From Sulfitobacter sp. 20_GPM-1509m (GTDB lineage: Bacteria > Pseudomonadota > Alphaproteobacteria > Rhodobacterales > Rhodobacteraceae), in assembly GCF_000620505.1 (NCBI RefSeq), contig NZ_JIBC01000007.1:310001-374000 (forward strand): a stretch of 64,000 nucleotides of DNA, in the 5' to 3' direction. This document shows positions 18,087 to 26,913 of this stretch, one piece after another (positions within the stretch are counted from its first letter, which is position 1; each line of letters starts with the position of its first letter). The translations under genes were made by a program, and so were the position numbers. Under the pieces are notes generated by a model. That model worked only from the letters and a program-made list of their open reading frames with translations, made no database searches and was not told where the DNA came from.

Positions 18087-19096
18087 TGGATCTTCTCAAC
18101 GCCTTTGTGGCGCTTTCCAACTTTGTTCTGATCCCTGCGATTGCCTATGGCAGCCAGCTTGCGCTGGGGGCGCTGGGGGTCACGCTGATCTATGGCATCC
18201 TGCGGTTTTCCAACTTTGCCCACGGCGATACGATGGCCTTCGGCACCATGGTGACGATCCTGTTCACCTGGCTGTTCCAAAGCTGGGGCATTTCTCTGGG
18301 GCCGTTGCCCACGGCGCTGCTGGCCCTGCCCTTTGGCATTCTGGGCTGTATGGCGCTGCTGCTGTTCACGGACCGTGTGGTCTATAAATTCTACCGCGAG
18401 CAAAAGGCCAAGCCGGTGATCCTTGTGATCGTGTCGCTGGGCGTGATGTTCATCATGAACGGTCTGGTGCGCTTTATCATCGGGCCGGACGACCAGCGTT
18501 TTGCCGATGGCGAACGGTTCATCGTCTCGGTGCGCACGTTCAAGGAGATGACCGGGCTTGAGGAAGGGCTGGCGATCAAGACCACCCAAGGGATCACGGT
18601 GATCACGGCCGTGATCGTGGTCGCGGCGCTGTTCTGGTTCCTGAACCGCACACGCACCGGCAAATCCATGCGCGCCTATTCCGACAACGAGGATCTGGCG
18701 CTGTTGTCGGGGATCAACCCCGAGCGTGTGGTGATGATCACATGGATGATCGTGGCAGCCCTCGCGACCGTGGCGGGCGTCCTGTACGGGCTGGACAAAT
18801 CGTTCAAGCCGTTCACCTATTTCCAGCTGCTGCTGCCGATCTTTGCCAGCGCCATCGTTGGCGGTCTGGGCAGTCCGCTGGGAGCCATCGCGGGCGGGTT
18901 CACCATCGCCTTTTCCGAAGTCATGGTGACCTATGCGTGGAAAAAGGTTGCAGGCTATGCCCTGCCCGAAAGCCTGGCCCCCGACGGGTTGGCCCAGCTT
19001 CTGAGCACCGACTATAAATTCGCCGTCAGCTTCGTGATCCTGCTGATCGTGTTGTTGTTCCGGCCCACCGGATTGTTTGCGGGGAAATCGGTATGA
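18086..19096 (+). CDS. livH: Branched-chain amino-acid ABC transporter permease LivH
   Basis: LivH is one of the two inner-membrane permeases. The 336 residues contain about eight hydrophobic segments, the family's opening IYGILRFSNFAHGD, and the ATPase-contact motif SGINPERVVMITW. GGLGSPLGAIAGG near the C-terminus is the conserved final loop. A GGAGG lies ten bases upstream of the start. Its stop overlaps livM by four bases. Confidence 0.93.
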   Translation: MDLLNAFVALSNFVLIPAIAYGSQLALGALGVTLIYGILRFSNFAHGDTMAFGTMVTILFTWLFQSWGISLGPLPTALLALPFGILGCMALLLFTDRVVYKFYREQKAKPVILVIVSLGVMFIMNGLVRFIIGPDDQRFADGERFIVSVRTFKEMTGLEEGLAIKTTQGITVITAVIVVAALFWFLNRTRTGKSMRAYSDNEDLALLSGINPERVVMITWMIVAALATVAGVLYGLDKSFKPFTYFQLLLPIFASAIVGGLGSPLGAIAGGFTIAFSEVMVTYAWKKVAGYALPESLAPDGLAQLLSTDYKFAVSFVILLIVLLFRPTGLFAGKSV

Positions 19097-20418
19097 ACGA
19101 GACAGTCAAAAACACCGCGCTGTTCGCGCTGGTTGCCGTGTTGATCATCGGCACCGGTTTTCTGCAAAGCTGGAACTCGGCGTTGTTCATCCTGAACTTT
19201 GGCCTGATCAGCGCGATCATGGCCTTGGGCGTCAACCTGCAATGGGGGTTCGCGGGGCTGTTTAACGTGGGCATCATGGGCTTTGTCGCCCTGGGCGGTC
19301 TGGCGACGGTTCTGGTGTCCATGCCCCCCACCACAGACGCATGGGCTGCAGGCGGTGGCGGTGTCATCGTCGCCCTGCTGATGGGGGCCGCGACGATTGT
19401 GGTGACCGCATTGGTCATCAAACGGATGCCCGCAGGCTGGCTGCGCACGGTTATCGTTCTGGCCCTGCTGATCGGCGGTTTCTTTGTCTACCGTTGGCTG
19501 TTCGATCCCGCCGTTGCGCGGATCGAGGCGGTCAATCCGGCATCCACCGGTTATCTGGGCGGGATCAATCCCGGCGGTGCTGCATGGGGCTGGATGACGC
19601 TGGTGGCATGGCCCGTTGGTGGGCTGCTGGCGGCAGGCGTGGCGTGGATCATCGGCAAGACGGCTCTGGGTCTGCGCAGCGATTATCTGGCCATCGCCAC
19701 GCTGGGCATCGCCGAGATCATCATTGCCGTGATGAAAAACGAGGACTGGCTGAGCCGTGGCGTGAAAAACGTGATCGGCCTGCCCCGCCCGGCCCCCTAC
19801 GAGATCGAGCTGCAAAGCGATCCTGCGTTTCTGGAACGGGCTGCAAGTCTGGGGATGGACCCCGTCACCGCGTCAACGATCTGGGTCAAGCTGGTCTATG
19901 CGGGTCTGTTCGCCGTGGTTCTGGTGATCCTGTTCGTGCTGGCACAGCGCGCGCTGCACAGCCCGTGGGGCCGCATGATGCGCGCCATCCGCGACAACGA
20001 AAACGCATCCGAAGCGATGGGCAAGGACGTGACTGCACGGCATTTGCAGGTGTTCATCCTGGGCAGTGCGATCTGTGGCATTGCCGGTGCGATGATGACC
20101 ACGCTGGACGGTCAGCTGACACCGGGCACCTATCAACCGCTGCGCTTTACCTTCCTGATCTGGGTGATGGTGATTGTCGGCGGATCGGGCAACAACCTGG
20201 GCGCGGTTTTGGGTGGTTTCCTGATCTGGTTCCTGTGGGTTCAGGTCGAGCCGATGGGGCTGTTGCTGATGCAGGCCATCACCTCGGGCATGACCGACGG
20301 ATCGCCGCTTAAGGTTCACCTGATCGAAAGCGCCGCGCACATGCGGTTGCTGACGATGGGTCTGGTCCTGTTGCTGGTGCTGCGCTTCAGCCCGCGCGGC
20401 TTGATCCCCGAGCGGTAA
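19093..20418 (+). CDS. livM: Branched-chain amino-acid ABC transporter permease LivM
   Basis: LivM is the partner permease. It has 441 residues, on the long side for the family because of an extra hydrophobic and polar insert (about 85-180) between the N-terminal segments and the conserved core. The core starts ALGLRSDYLAIATLGIAEII and includes the ATPase-contact loop GKDVTARHLQVFILGSAICGIAGA and IVGGSGNNLGAVLGG. It is the last gene of the operon, followed by a terminator at 20442. Confidence 0.93.
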   Translation: MNETVKNTALFALVAVLIIGTGFLQSWNSALFILNFGLISAIMALGVNLQWGFAGLFNVGIMGFVALGGLATVLVSMPPTTDAWAAGGGGVIVALLMGAATIVVTALVIKRMPAGWLRTVIVLALLIGGFFVYRWLFDPAVARIEAVNPASTGYLGGINPGGAAWGWMTLVAWPVGGLLAAGVAWIIGKTALGLRSDYLAIATLGIAEIIIAVMKNEDWLSRGVKNVIGLPRPAPYEIELQSDPAFLERAASLGMDPVTASTIWVKLVYAGLFAVVLVILFVLAQRALHSPWGRMMRAIRDNENASEAMGKDVTARHLQVFILGSAICGIAGAMMTTLDGQLTPGTYQPLRFTFLIWVMVIVGGSGNNLGAVLGGFLIWFLWVQVEPMGLLLMQAITSGMTDGSPLKVHLIESAAHMRLLTMGLVLLLVLRFSPRGLIPER

Positions 20419-20441
20419 GACGACGCCACCCTTTTAGACCA

Positions 20442-20474
20442 AAGAAGGCCCGTGCATCCCGCGCGGGCCTTCTT
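20442..20474 (+). terminator. Intrinsic terminator of the liv operon
   Basis: An 11-bp stem (20442-20452 with 20464-20474, 11-base loop) ends in a T-rich CTTCTTGCTTTG tract 23 bases past the livM stop. Confidence 0.8.
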
Positions 20475-20595
20475 GCTTTGCAGCAGACCACAAAGGCCGC
20501 GCGGATTGATTTTGCGAGCTGGCGTCTGGTGGCATCTGGTCATCACCCGACTTAGTTGGCACAGACCTGTGGCATACCAAAGACAGGCACGCCGC

Positions 20596-21486
20596 ATGAC
20601 GCCCACCCAAACACCTCCGCGCGACAATCTGATCGGCAGCCTGTTCATGATCGGCGCGATGGCCGCCTTTGCCGTCGAAGACAGCTTTGTCAAAGCTGCG
20701 GCCCTGACCCTGCCTGTGGGGCAGATCCTGATCCTCTTTGGCCTTGGCGGCGCGCTGTGTTTTGCCCTGTCAGCCCGCGCAAGCGGTGCCGCGTTGTTTC
20801 CGCGTGCCGCGCTTTCACGGGTGATGCAAATCCGCAGCCTGTTCGAAATAACGGGCCGCCTGTTCTACGTCCTTGCCATCGCACTGACACCGCTGTCCTC
20901 GGCAACCGTGATCCTTCAGGCGACGCCGCTGCTGGTGGTGGCAGGTGCGGCGCTGGTCTTTGGCGAACAGGTCGGCTGGCGGCGCTGGAGCGCGATTGTC
21001 ATCGGGCTGATCGGGGTGATCGTCATCGTGCAACCGGGCAGCGACGCATTCTCGGCACTGTCGATCTTTGCCATCATCGGCATGATCGGTTTCGCAGGCC
21101 GCGATCTGGCCAGCCGTGCGGCACCAAAGTCTCTGGGGACGGCGATCCTGGGGTTCTACGGGTTCCTGGCCCTGATCGTCGCGGGCGTGGCCTTTTCCCT
21201 GTGGGAGGCCAAGCCGTTCCTGTGGCCCACACCTGTTGCGTCCCTCTGGCTTGTGGGAGCCATCCTTGCGGGCGTCGGTGCCTATGCAATGCTGATGCGC
21301 GCGATGCGCGTGGGCGATGTCTCTGCCGTAACGCCCTTTCGCTACACGCGTCTGTTGTTCGGGATCGGACTGGGCGTTTTTGTCTTTGGCGAAACACCGA
21401 CGACCGCCACCTTTGTCGGTGCCGGTCTGATTGTGGTGTCGGGCGCCTTTATCATGTGGCGCGGCAAAAGGATCACCGCCCCTTGA
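20596..21486 (+). CDS. DMT-superfamily (EamA) transporter
   Basis: This is a predicted inner-membrane drug/metabolite transporter of 296 residues, ten hydrophobic segments in two EamA repeats (about 12-140 and 150-290). I placed the start at the ATG in MTPTQTPP (20596); the frame is open upstream to 20452 but that part contains the liv terminator. The motif AATLILQAT-like stretch [24 protein letters not shown] and its second copy [21 protein letters not shown] mark the repeat ends. Substrate is unknown. It overlaps the convergent YjgR gene by 14 bases at the 3' end. Confidence 0.85.
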   Translation: MTPTQTPPRDNLIGSLFMIGAMAAFAVEDSFVKAAALTLPVGQILILFGLGGALCFALSARASGAALFPRAALSRVMQIRSLFEITGRLFYVLAIALTPLSSATVILQATPLLVVAGAALVFGEQVGWRRWSAIVIGLIGVIVIVQPGSDAFSALSIFAIIGMIGFAGRDLASRAAPKSLGTAILGFYGFLALIVAGVAFSLWEAKPFLWPTPVASLWLVGAILAGVGAYAMLMRAMRVGDVSAVTPFRYTRLLFGIGLGVFVFGETPTTATFVGAGLIVVSGAFIMWRGKRITAP

Positions 21487-23017
21487 ACAAGCCACCCAGA
21501 ATACCGCGCACGATGCGTCGGCCCGTGGTGCCGGTCAGCTCTTTCACCACCATCTTGGTCATCTGATCGCCAAAGCTGGTGGTGCTGCGGGTCGAGCGTG
21601 AGGTGGACCGCGTCACCCGCGTGCCGGAATAGCGCCGTCCGGCATTGAAATCGCGCGCTGCGGGTTCTTCTGCCGCTTCTGCCTGCTCTTCGGCCTTGGC
21701 AGCTTCGGCTGCGGCCTTGGCGGCGCGGTCCCTGAGAATTTCAAAGGCCGAGGTGCGGTCCAGCGGGCTGTCATATTTCCCGGCCATTTCCGAGGCTGCC
21801 ATGACGCCGGCGCGTTCCTCGGCGGTGATCGGTCCCAACTGCGAAGACGGCGGACGGATCAGAGTCCGCTCGACAATCCCCGGCACACCTTTTTTCTGCA
21901 ACATCGACGTCACCGCCTCGCCCACGCCGACCTCGCGGATCGCGGTTTCGGTGTCAAAGGCGGGATTCTCGCGGTAGGTCTCTGCCGCCATGCGCAATTC
22001 CTTGCGGTCCTTGGCGGTGAAGGCACGCAGCGCGTGCTGCACGCGGTTGCCAAGCTGTCCCAGAATATCCTCGGGCACGTCTGCCGGGTTCTGGGTGATG
22101 AAATAGACGCCCACGCCTTTGGACCGGATCAGCCGCGCCACCTGTTCGACCTTGTTGATCAGCGCCTTGGGCGCGTCGTCGAACAACAGGTGTGCCTCGT
22201 CAAAGAAGAACACCAGCTTGGGCTTGTCCGGGTCGCCCACCTCGGGCAACTCCTCGAACAGTTCGCTCAGCAGCCACAACAGGAAGGTCGCGTAAAGCTT
22301 GGGCGAGGCCATCAGCTGATCCGCGGCCAGGATGTTCACCATCCCGCGCCCGTCCGCATCGCAGCGCATCAGGTCGGAAAGCGCCAGAGCCGGTTCTCCA
22401 AAAAGCTTGGCCCCGCCCTGATTTTCCAACACCAGCAACCGACGCTGGATCGCACCCACCGACGCAGAGGACACATTCCCATAGCGCAGCGAAAGATCCT
22501 TGGCGTTTTCGCCGATCCAGACAAGCAGCGCCTGCAAATCCTTCAGGTCCAGCAGCGGCAGTCCCTCTTCGTCCGCCAGGCGGAAGGCGATGTTCAAAAT
22601 CCCCTCCTGCGCCTCGCTTAGTTCCAGCAGCTGGCTCAGCAACAGCGGTCCCATTTCCGACACGGTGGTGCGCACAGGATGGCCCTGTTGGCCGAACATA
22701 TCCCAGAAGGTCACCGGAAAGGCGGCATAGGCATAATCGGTAAACCCGATCTTGGCCGCGCGTTCGGTGAAAGGTTCGTGCAGCTTGGCCGCAGCGCTGC
22801 CCGCCTTGGCAAGACCCGAAAGATCGCCCTTCACGTCGGCCATGAACACCGGCACTCCGGCGGCAGAGAACCCTTCGGCCAGAATCTGCAATGTCACTGT
22901 CTTGCCGGTGCCGGTTGCTCCCGCAATCAAACCGTGCCGGTTGGCGTATTTCAGGCTCAGCCCCTGCTGAACCCCATACTCCGGCCCGCCACCCCCTACA
23001 AAAACTGCGTCTTCCAT
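21473..23017 (-). CDS. yjgR: HerA-like ATPase, YjgR/DUF853 family
   Basis: The 514-residue protein is a RecA-fold ATPase of the DUF853 family, related to HerA/FtsK-type pumps; the cellular role is not established. Walker A is GATGTGKT (residues 33-40) and Walker [14 protein letters not shown]; an arginine-finger-like motif occurs at [10 protein letters not shown]. The C-terminal 90 residues are Ala/Glu-rich coiled-coil-like and then Arg/Ser/Thr-rich, low-complexity and basic. I chose [11 protein letters not shown] at 23017; the frame is open to an ATG at 23074, but those 19 residues are not typical. It is monocistronic and convergent with the DMT gene. Confidence 0.87.
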   Translation of the reverse strand: MEDAVFVGGGGPEYGVQQGLSLKYANRHGLIAGATGTGKTVTLQILAEGFSAAGVPVFMADVKGDLSGLAKAGSAAAKLHEPFTERAAKIGFTDYAYAAFPVTFWDMFGQQGHPVRTTVSEMGPLLLSQLLELSEAQEGILNIAFRLADEEGLPLLDLKDLQALLVWIGENAKDLSLRYGNVSSASVGAIQRRLLVLENQGGAKLFGEPALALSDLMRCDADGRGMVNILAADQLMASPKLYATFLLWLLSELFEELPEVGDPDKPKLVFFFDEAHLLFDDAPKALINKVEQVARLIRSKGVGVYFITQNPADVPEDILGQLGNRVQHALRAFTAKDRKELRMAAETYRENPAFDTETAIREVGVGEAVTSMLQKKGVPGIVERTLIRPPSSQLGPITAEERAGVMAASEMAGKYDSPLDRTSAFEILRDRAAKAAAEAAKAEEQAEAAEEPAARDFNAGRRYSGTRVTRSTSRSTRSTTSFGDQMTKMVVKELTGTTGRRIVRGILGGLFKGR

Positions 23018-23161
23018 CTGCCCGTCCCGTTCCTCGCTGGCCTTGCATTGCGCAAAACCTGTTCTGCCGACCATACAAACTTAACCTTTCAGGGCCATAG
23101 TGATTTTCATTCAACACCGACTTGTCCTTCTGGTGTGGAATGACTTCCTCCCTGTCTGACT

Positions 23162-23189
23162 GGCCGTGCCTTCGGGTGCGGCCTTTTTT
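23162..23189 (+). terminator. Orphan intrinsic terminator with UUCG loop
   Basis: A 9-bp stem with two G-U pairs (23162-23170 with 23175-23183), a TTCG tetraloop and a run of six T (23184-23189) form a textbook terminator. No annotated plus-strand gene lies upstream until the convergent DMT gene at 21486, so an unlisted short transcript probably ends here. A weak promoter match TTGCGC-N18-CATACA at 23048-23077 could start it. Confidence 0.75.
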
Positions 23190-23273
23190 CGCTTAAATTC
23201 CGGGCGGCTTTCGGCTTAGCACGGAAATTTTTCTTGTGATTTCCGCATTCTCGACCTGCCCTCAGATTTCCAG

Positions 23274-23302
23274 TTGACCGTTTATGTGTCATTGCCTAAT
23301 CT
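23274..23302 (+). promoter_or_regulatory. Sigma-70-type promoter for a candidate small RNA
   Basis: TTGACC (23274-23279) and TAATCT (23297-23302) are separated by exactly 17 bases. Predicted transcription would start near 23309, just before two hairpins and a terminator. Confidence 0.6.
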
Positions 23303-23308
23303 CCCTTT

Positions 23309-23380
23309 AAAATAAGTCGGCCAGTCCGACGGGGAGATATCATTTGAAAAGAGGGTCCATTCGGGTCCTCTTTTCTTTTT
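23309..23380 (+). ncRNA. Candidate small RNA of about 72 nt
   Basis: The unit starts downstream of a good promoter, contains a perfect 5-bp hairpin (GTCGG/CCGAC, 23316-23320 with 23326-23330), then a purine-rich single-stranded segment GGGGAGATATCATTTG, and ends in a 12-bp terminator stem (23347-23358 with 23363-23374) followed by CTTTTT. It has no ATG and no usable open frame. I do not recognise the family. It could instead be the attenuated leader of the IalB-like gene at 23507, 127 bases further on. Confidence 0.5.
23347..23380 (+). terminator. Intrinsic terminator of the candidate small RNA
   Basis: A 12-bp stem including two G-U pairs with a 4-base loop (23359-23362) runs into a T-rich tail to 23380 on the plus strand. 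The minus-strand side is not T-rich, so it faces right only. Confidence 0.8.
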
Positions 23381-23506
23381 GTGCCTGCTGACGTTGAAAA
23401 ACGGCATAAAACTGCCGGATCGCCCCAGATTTCAATGCACTGGCCCCTGACAGTGCGGCGCTTGCGTGCTAACTGAATCGCAAAGCAACCAAGTCTGGAA
23501 GTTAAG

Positions 23507-24187
23507 ATGTCATATTCGATCAAAACACTGATGCTGACGGCCGCGCTGGCACTGACCGCGCCCCATGCTGTTCTGGCACAAGAAACGACCACAACGCCCG
23601 AGACGACAACACCCGAAACAACTGCGCCCCAGACGACTGCGGCCGATGAAAAACCGGTCGAAACACAATCCGGCACCGCAGCCGAGATTGAATCGCAACT
23701 GAGCATGGGCAACGACCCCGACGCCGATCCGGAACTGGGCAAGCCCTATACAGCCGAAACAGTCGGTGCGTTTGAAATTCGCTGCATCAAGACCGAAGAA
23801 GACAAAGACCCCTGCCAGATGTACCAGCTGCTGGATGACGGTCAGGGTTCGCCCGTTGCCGAATTCTCGCTGTTCCGCCTGCCCGAAGGCGGCAAGGCCG
23901 TGGCCGGCGCGACCATCATCGTGCCGTTGGAAACCTCCCTGCCCGCACAGCTGAAAGTCGCAGTCGATGGTGGCAACGCGCGCACATACCCTTACGCGTT
24001 CTGTAACCCGGTCGGATGCTATGCCCGCATCGGTCTGGTGGCCGAAGATGTGGCCGCATTCAAACGCGGCGCCAATGCCACGCTTACGATCGTGCCCGCA
24101 CTGGCGCCCGATCAGAAGGTCGAACTGACAATGTCGCTGAAAGGCTTCACCGACAGCTTCGGCAAATCCTCGGTGATTGAGCAATAA
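23507..24187 (+). CDS. Invasion-associated locus B (IalB)-like periplasmic protein
   Basis: The 226-residue precursor has a Sec signal peptide (1-24, cut after AVLA-Q), then a 20-residue Thr/Pro/Glu repeat linker (TTTPETTTPETTAP), and an IalB domain from about residue 75. Two cysteine pairs, CIKTEEDKDPC and CNPVGC, fit the family's disulfides. IalB-type proteins occur in most alphaproteobacteria, not only Bartonella, and their molecular role outside invasion is unknown. The domain keeps the pattern FCNPVGCYARIGL. It is monocistronic and ends at a bidirectional terminator shared with the fatty-acid synthesis genes. Confidence 0.87.
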   Translation: MSYSIKTLMLTAALALTAPHAVLAQETTTTPETTTPETTAPQTTAADEKPVETQSGTAAEIESQLSMGNDPDADPELGKPYTAETVGAFEIRCIKTEEDKDPCQMYQLLDDGQGSPVAEFSLFRLPEGGKAVAGATIIVPLETSLPAQLKVAVDGGNARTYPYAFCNPVGCYARIGLVAEDVAAFKRGANATLTIVPALAPDQKVELTMSLKGFTDSFGKSSVIEQ

Positions 24188-24207
24188 CGCAAGCCGTCAC
24201 GGTTTAA

Positions 24208-24242
24208 AAAAGGCCGCGTCCCACATCGGGGCGCGGCCTTTT
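24208..24242. terminator. Bidirectional intrinsic terminator
   Basis: An 11-bp perfect stem (24208-24218 with 24232-24242) lies between convergent genes. On the minus strand it is followed by a run of six T, and on the plus strand by TTTTCC, so it can end both the IalB-like gene and the ketoacyl-ACP synthase operon. Confidence 0.85.
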
Positions 24243-24261
24243 CCGTGGGCGGTTGGCACGA

Positions 24262-25473
24262 TCAGGCGAATTTGCGCAAGGCCAGCACCGCATTCATGCC
24301 GCCAAAGGCAAAAGCGTTGGACAACACCACATCAACCGACGCGTCACGTGCCTCATTGGGCACCACGTCCAGCGCGCATTCGGGGTCGGGTTCTTCATAG
24401 CCGATGGTGGGCGCGATCACCCCGTCGCGCAGGGCCATGATGCACGCCAAAAGCTCGACCGCACCTGTGCCGCCGATCAGGTGGCCGTGCATGGATTTGG
24501 TCGACGAAATCATCAGCTTGTCCGCATGCGGGCCGAACACATCCGCCACGGCCGCGCATTCGGTCTTGTCGTTGGCAGCCGTACCGGTGCCATGGGCATT
24601 GATATAGCCGACATCGCCCGCGTTCACCTGTGCATCGGCCAAGGCGCCCGCCATGGCGCGCGCCGCACCGTTCTTGGACGGCATGACGATGTCACTGGCG
24701 TCCGACGACATGGCAAAGCCTGCCACTTCGCACAGGATCTCGGCCCCGCGCTTGCGTGCATGTTCCATTTCCTCGAACACGAAAACACCCGCACCCTCGC
24801 CCTGAACCATCCCGTTGCGGTTGGCGGAAAACGGACGGCAGGCATCACGAGACATCACCCGCAAGCCTTCCCAGGCCTTGACCCCGCCAAAGCACAGCAT
24901 CGATTCAGAACCGCCGGTGATCATCGCGGGCGCCATGCCCGAGCGCACCATCTGGAACGCCTGCGCCATCGCGTGATTGGACGAGGCACAGGCCGTCGAT
25001 ACGGTGAAAGACGGCCCCTTGAGGTTATATTCCATGCTGACGTGGCTGGCCGCGGCGTTGTTCATCAGCTTGGGCACCACAAAGGGGTGAACGCGGTTCT
25101 TGCCCTCTTCGTAAACGCTGCGGTAATTCGCGTCCCAGGTGCTGACGCCGCCACCCGCCGTGCCCAGAACCACGCCGGATTTTGCCGACAGTTCGCCGCT
25201 GAAGGTCAGACCAGACTGAGTGATCGCCTCGTTGGCGGCGGCCAGCGTAAATTGCGTGAACCGGTCATACAGGCTCATCTGCTGACGGTTGTACAATCCT
25301 TCAGCCTCGAATCCGCGCACCTGACCGCCGATGCGGATGGCCAGCCGGTCCACGTCCTGAAATTCAAGCGGCCCGATTCCGCAGCGCCCTTCGCGCATGG
25401 CCTCGAGCGTGTCGGCCACGTTGTGTCCCAGCGCGTTGACGGTGCCTGCGCCGGTAATCACCACCCGTTTCAT
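24262..25473 (-). CDS. Beta-ketoacyl-ACP synthase (FabF/KAS II type)
   Basis: This condensing enzyme extends acyl-ACP with malonyl-ACP. The 403 residues carry the Cys-His-His triad: C162 in STACASS, H294 in NAHGTGT and H331 in MHGHLIGGTG, plus the conserved Lys in STKSM. It sits directly after an acyl carrier protein gene (four-base overlap) and LpxD, away from the core fab genes, so it may be a specialised KAS supplying particular acyl chains rather than the housekeeping FabF. Confidence 0.9.
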   Translation of the reverse strand: MKRVVITGAGTVNALGHNVADTLEAMREGRCGIGPLEFQDVDRLAIRIGGQVRGFEAEGLYNRQQMSLYDRFTQFTLAAANEAITQSGLTFSGELSAKSGVVLGTAGGGVSTWDANYRSVYEEGKNRVHPFVVPKLMNNAAASHVSMEYNLKGPSFTVSTACASSNHAMAQAFQMVRSGMAPAMITGGSESMLCFGGVKAWEGLRVMSRDACRPFSANRNGMVQGEGAGVFVFEEMEHARKRGAEILCEVAGFAMSSDASDIVMPSKNGAARAMAGALADAQVNAGDVGYINAHGTGTAANDKTECAAVADVFGPHADKLMISSTKSMHGHLIGGTGAVELLACIMALRDGVIAPTIGYEEPDPECALDVVPNEARDASVDVVLSNAFAFGGMNAVLALRKFA

Positions 25474-25736
25474 ACGGTGTCCTTTTGCTCCGCCATCAGC
25501 TTTTCGATGCCGGCAACAATTGACGCCACCGTAGAGATGTCGAAATCGCTTTCGCTGGGATCGTTGGCGTTGAAGGGTACGGAAATGTCGAACTCTTCCT
25601 CGATGGCAAAAATGCTCTCGACCAGCCCCAGGCTGTCGATGCCAAGGCTTTCCAGCGTGCTGTCCATCGTCACATCGGACGGCTCCAGCACAGCCTGTTC
25701 AGCGATAATTGCGATAACCTTGTCCTTGACGCTCAT
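25470..25736 (-). CDS. Acyl carrier protein (specialised)
   Basis: This 88-residue carrier has the phosphopantetheine serine at S35 in GIDSLGLVE; the residue after DSL is Gly, not the Asp, Thr or Ala common in housekeeping AcpP. The acidic helix II (IFAIEEEFD) is conserved. I chose the ATG at 25736 (MSVKDKV), with GGGGGA upstream; the frame is open to 25760. It lies between lpxD and the ketoacyl synthase with tight spacing. Confidence 0.9.
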   Translation of the reverse strand: MSVKDKVIAIIAEQAVLEPSDVTMDSTLESLGIDSLGLVESIFAIEEEFDISVPFNANDPSESDFDISTVASIVAGIEKLMAEQKDTV

Positions 25737-25775
25737 TAGGTCGTCCCCCACTTGGTCCACGGTTCGCGCAAAGAC

Positions 25776-26867
25776 TTAGTCACTGTTGTCCGACTTGAAA
25801 ACTGTTTTCTGCAAGGCAGCGACATCGCGGAACAGCCGTGGCAGTCGGCGCAGGGCCTTGTAGGTTTCCAATTGCGTTTCCATCCTCGTCGCAGGATAGC
25901 CCAGCATGACGCGGCCCGCTGGCACCGACGACAAAACCTTGGTGCCACCGCCGCAAATGACACGGTCACCGATGGTCAGATTGTCACCCACGCCGGTCAT
26001 CCCGCCCAGCACCACGTTGTTGCCCACAACGGTCGATCCGGCCACGCCCACGCCTGCGCACAACAGCGTGTCGTTGCCGATGACACAGTTGTGGCCAACC
26101 TGCACCTGGTTGTCGATCTTGGTGCCGTTGCCGATGCGGGTCGCGCGGATGGTGCCGTTGTCAATGGTCGAGTTCGCGCCCAGTTCCACGTCATCCCCGA
26201 TGATCACGGCCCCCAGCGAATGGATACGTGCATAGGCCTGCGGCTTGGCGTCATTGTCCGCCCCAAGCGAGGCACGCGCCTGCTCGGCCCCCGACACCTC
26301 GGGCGTGACAAAGGAAAACCCGTCAGGGCCTACACGCCCGCCCGGCTGCGCGACAAAGCGGTCTCCGATCTGGCAATAGGCCCCGACGCTGACCTGTTCG
26401 CGCAGGTATGCCTCGGCCCCCAGCACGGCCTGTGTGCCGATGAAACATTGCGGCCCTATAACCGAGCCTGCACCGATGCGCGCGCCTGCCATCACCACAC
26501 ACAGCGGGCCGATGCTGACATCCTCGGCAATCTCGGCGGTGGGATCAATCACGGCCGAAGGGTGAATACCTGTGCCGAACCCTTGCCCGCGGTCCATCAT
26601 CCGTGTCAGCCCCGCCATGGCAAAACGGGGCCGCGCGGGCACAATCGCCGCCTCGAGCCCCAGCGCCTGCCAGTCGGCCCCCTGCCACAGCACGGCGGCT
26701 CGTGCAGCCCCTTTGGACAGGTTTTCGGCATATTTGGCCGAGGTCGCCATCGCCAGTTGATCGGCGGTGGCCAGCGCAGGTTCGTTCACGCCTGCGATCA
26801 AAAGGTCAACGGCGCCAAAGGCCTCCGCCCCCAGCGCCGTTGCAATCTCTTTCACCGTATAAGACAT
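25776..26867 (-). CDS. lpxD: UDP-3-O-(3-hydroxyacyl)glucosamine N-acyltransferase LpxD
   Basis: LpxD transfers a 3-hydroxyacyl chain from ACP to UDP-3-O-acyl-glucosamine in lipid A synthesis. The 363 residues comprise an N-terminal uridine-binding domain (about 1-100) and a left-handed beta-helix of hexapeptide repeats. The catalytic histidine is H259 in QVGHNCVIGND, and the family sequence VGVAGSTVVG follows. It is not next to bamA-fabZ-lpxA as is typical, but heads a cluster with a dedicated ACP and ketoacyl synthase, so a second LpxD elsewhere in the genome is possible. Confidence 0.92.
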   Translation of the reverse strand: MSYTVKEIATALGAEAFGAVDLLIAGVNEPALATADQLAMATSAKYAENLSKGAARAAVLWQGADWQALGLEAAIVPARPRFAMAGLTRMMDRGQGFGTGIHPSAVIDPTAEIAEDVSIGPLCVVMAGARIGAGSVIGPQCFIGTQAVLGAEAYLREQVSVGAYCQIGDRFVAQPGGRVGPDGFSFVTPEVSGAEQARASLGADNDAKPQAYARIHSLGAVIIGDDVELGANSTIDNGTIRATRIGNGTKIDNQVQVGHNCVIGNDTLLCAGVGVAGSTVVGNNVVLGGMTGVGDNLTIGDRVICGGGTKVLSSVPAGRVMLGYPATRMETQLETYKALRRLPRLFRDVAALQKTVFKSDNSD

Positions 26868-26913
26868 ATGCGTACCCCTTTGCGGGGATCACTGTCCCCT
26901 GTTGGGGTCCGAA

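Larger units (their letters stand above)
23018..23506. other. Gene-free stretch with two plus-strand terminators
   Basis: This 489-base gap between divergent yjgR and the IalB-like gene holds two intrinsic terminators facing right and a promoter-hairpin-terminator unit, each listed separately. Short open frames here have neither ribosome sites nor similarity. From 23381 to 23506 lies the leader of the IalB-like gene, with no obvious structure. Confidence 0.6.

Noticed and set aside
23107-23292. 61-codon minus-strand frame in the yjgR upstream gap
   Set aside because: It is basic and low in complexity, has no ribosome site, and crosses the orphan terminator.
24253-25779. Plus-strand open frame opposite the ketoacyl synthase and ACP genes
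   Set aside because: Strong homology lies on the minus strand across the entire stretch; the plus frame has no known domain.
26875-26907. Two short CCCC/GGGG hairpins between the L,D-transpeptidase and lpxD genes
   Set aside because: Four-base stems are too weak to call a terminator or regulatory element.
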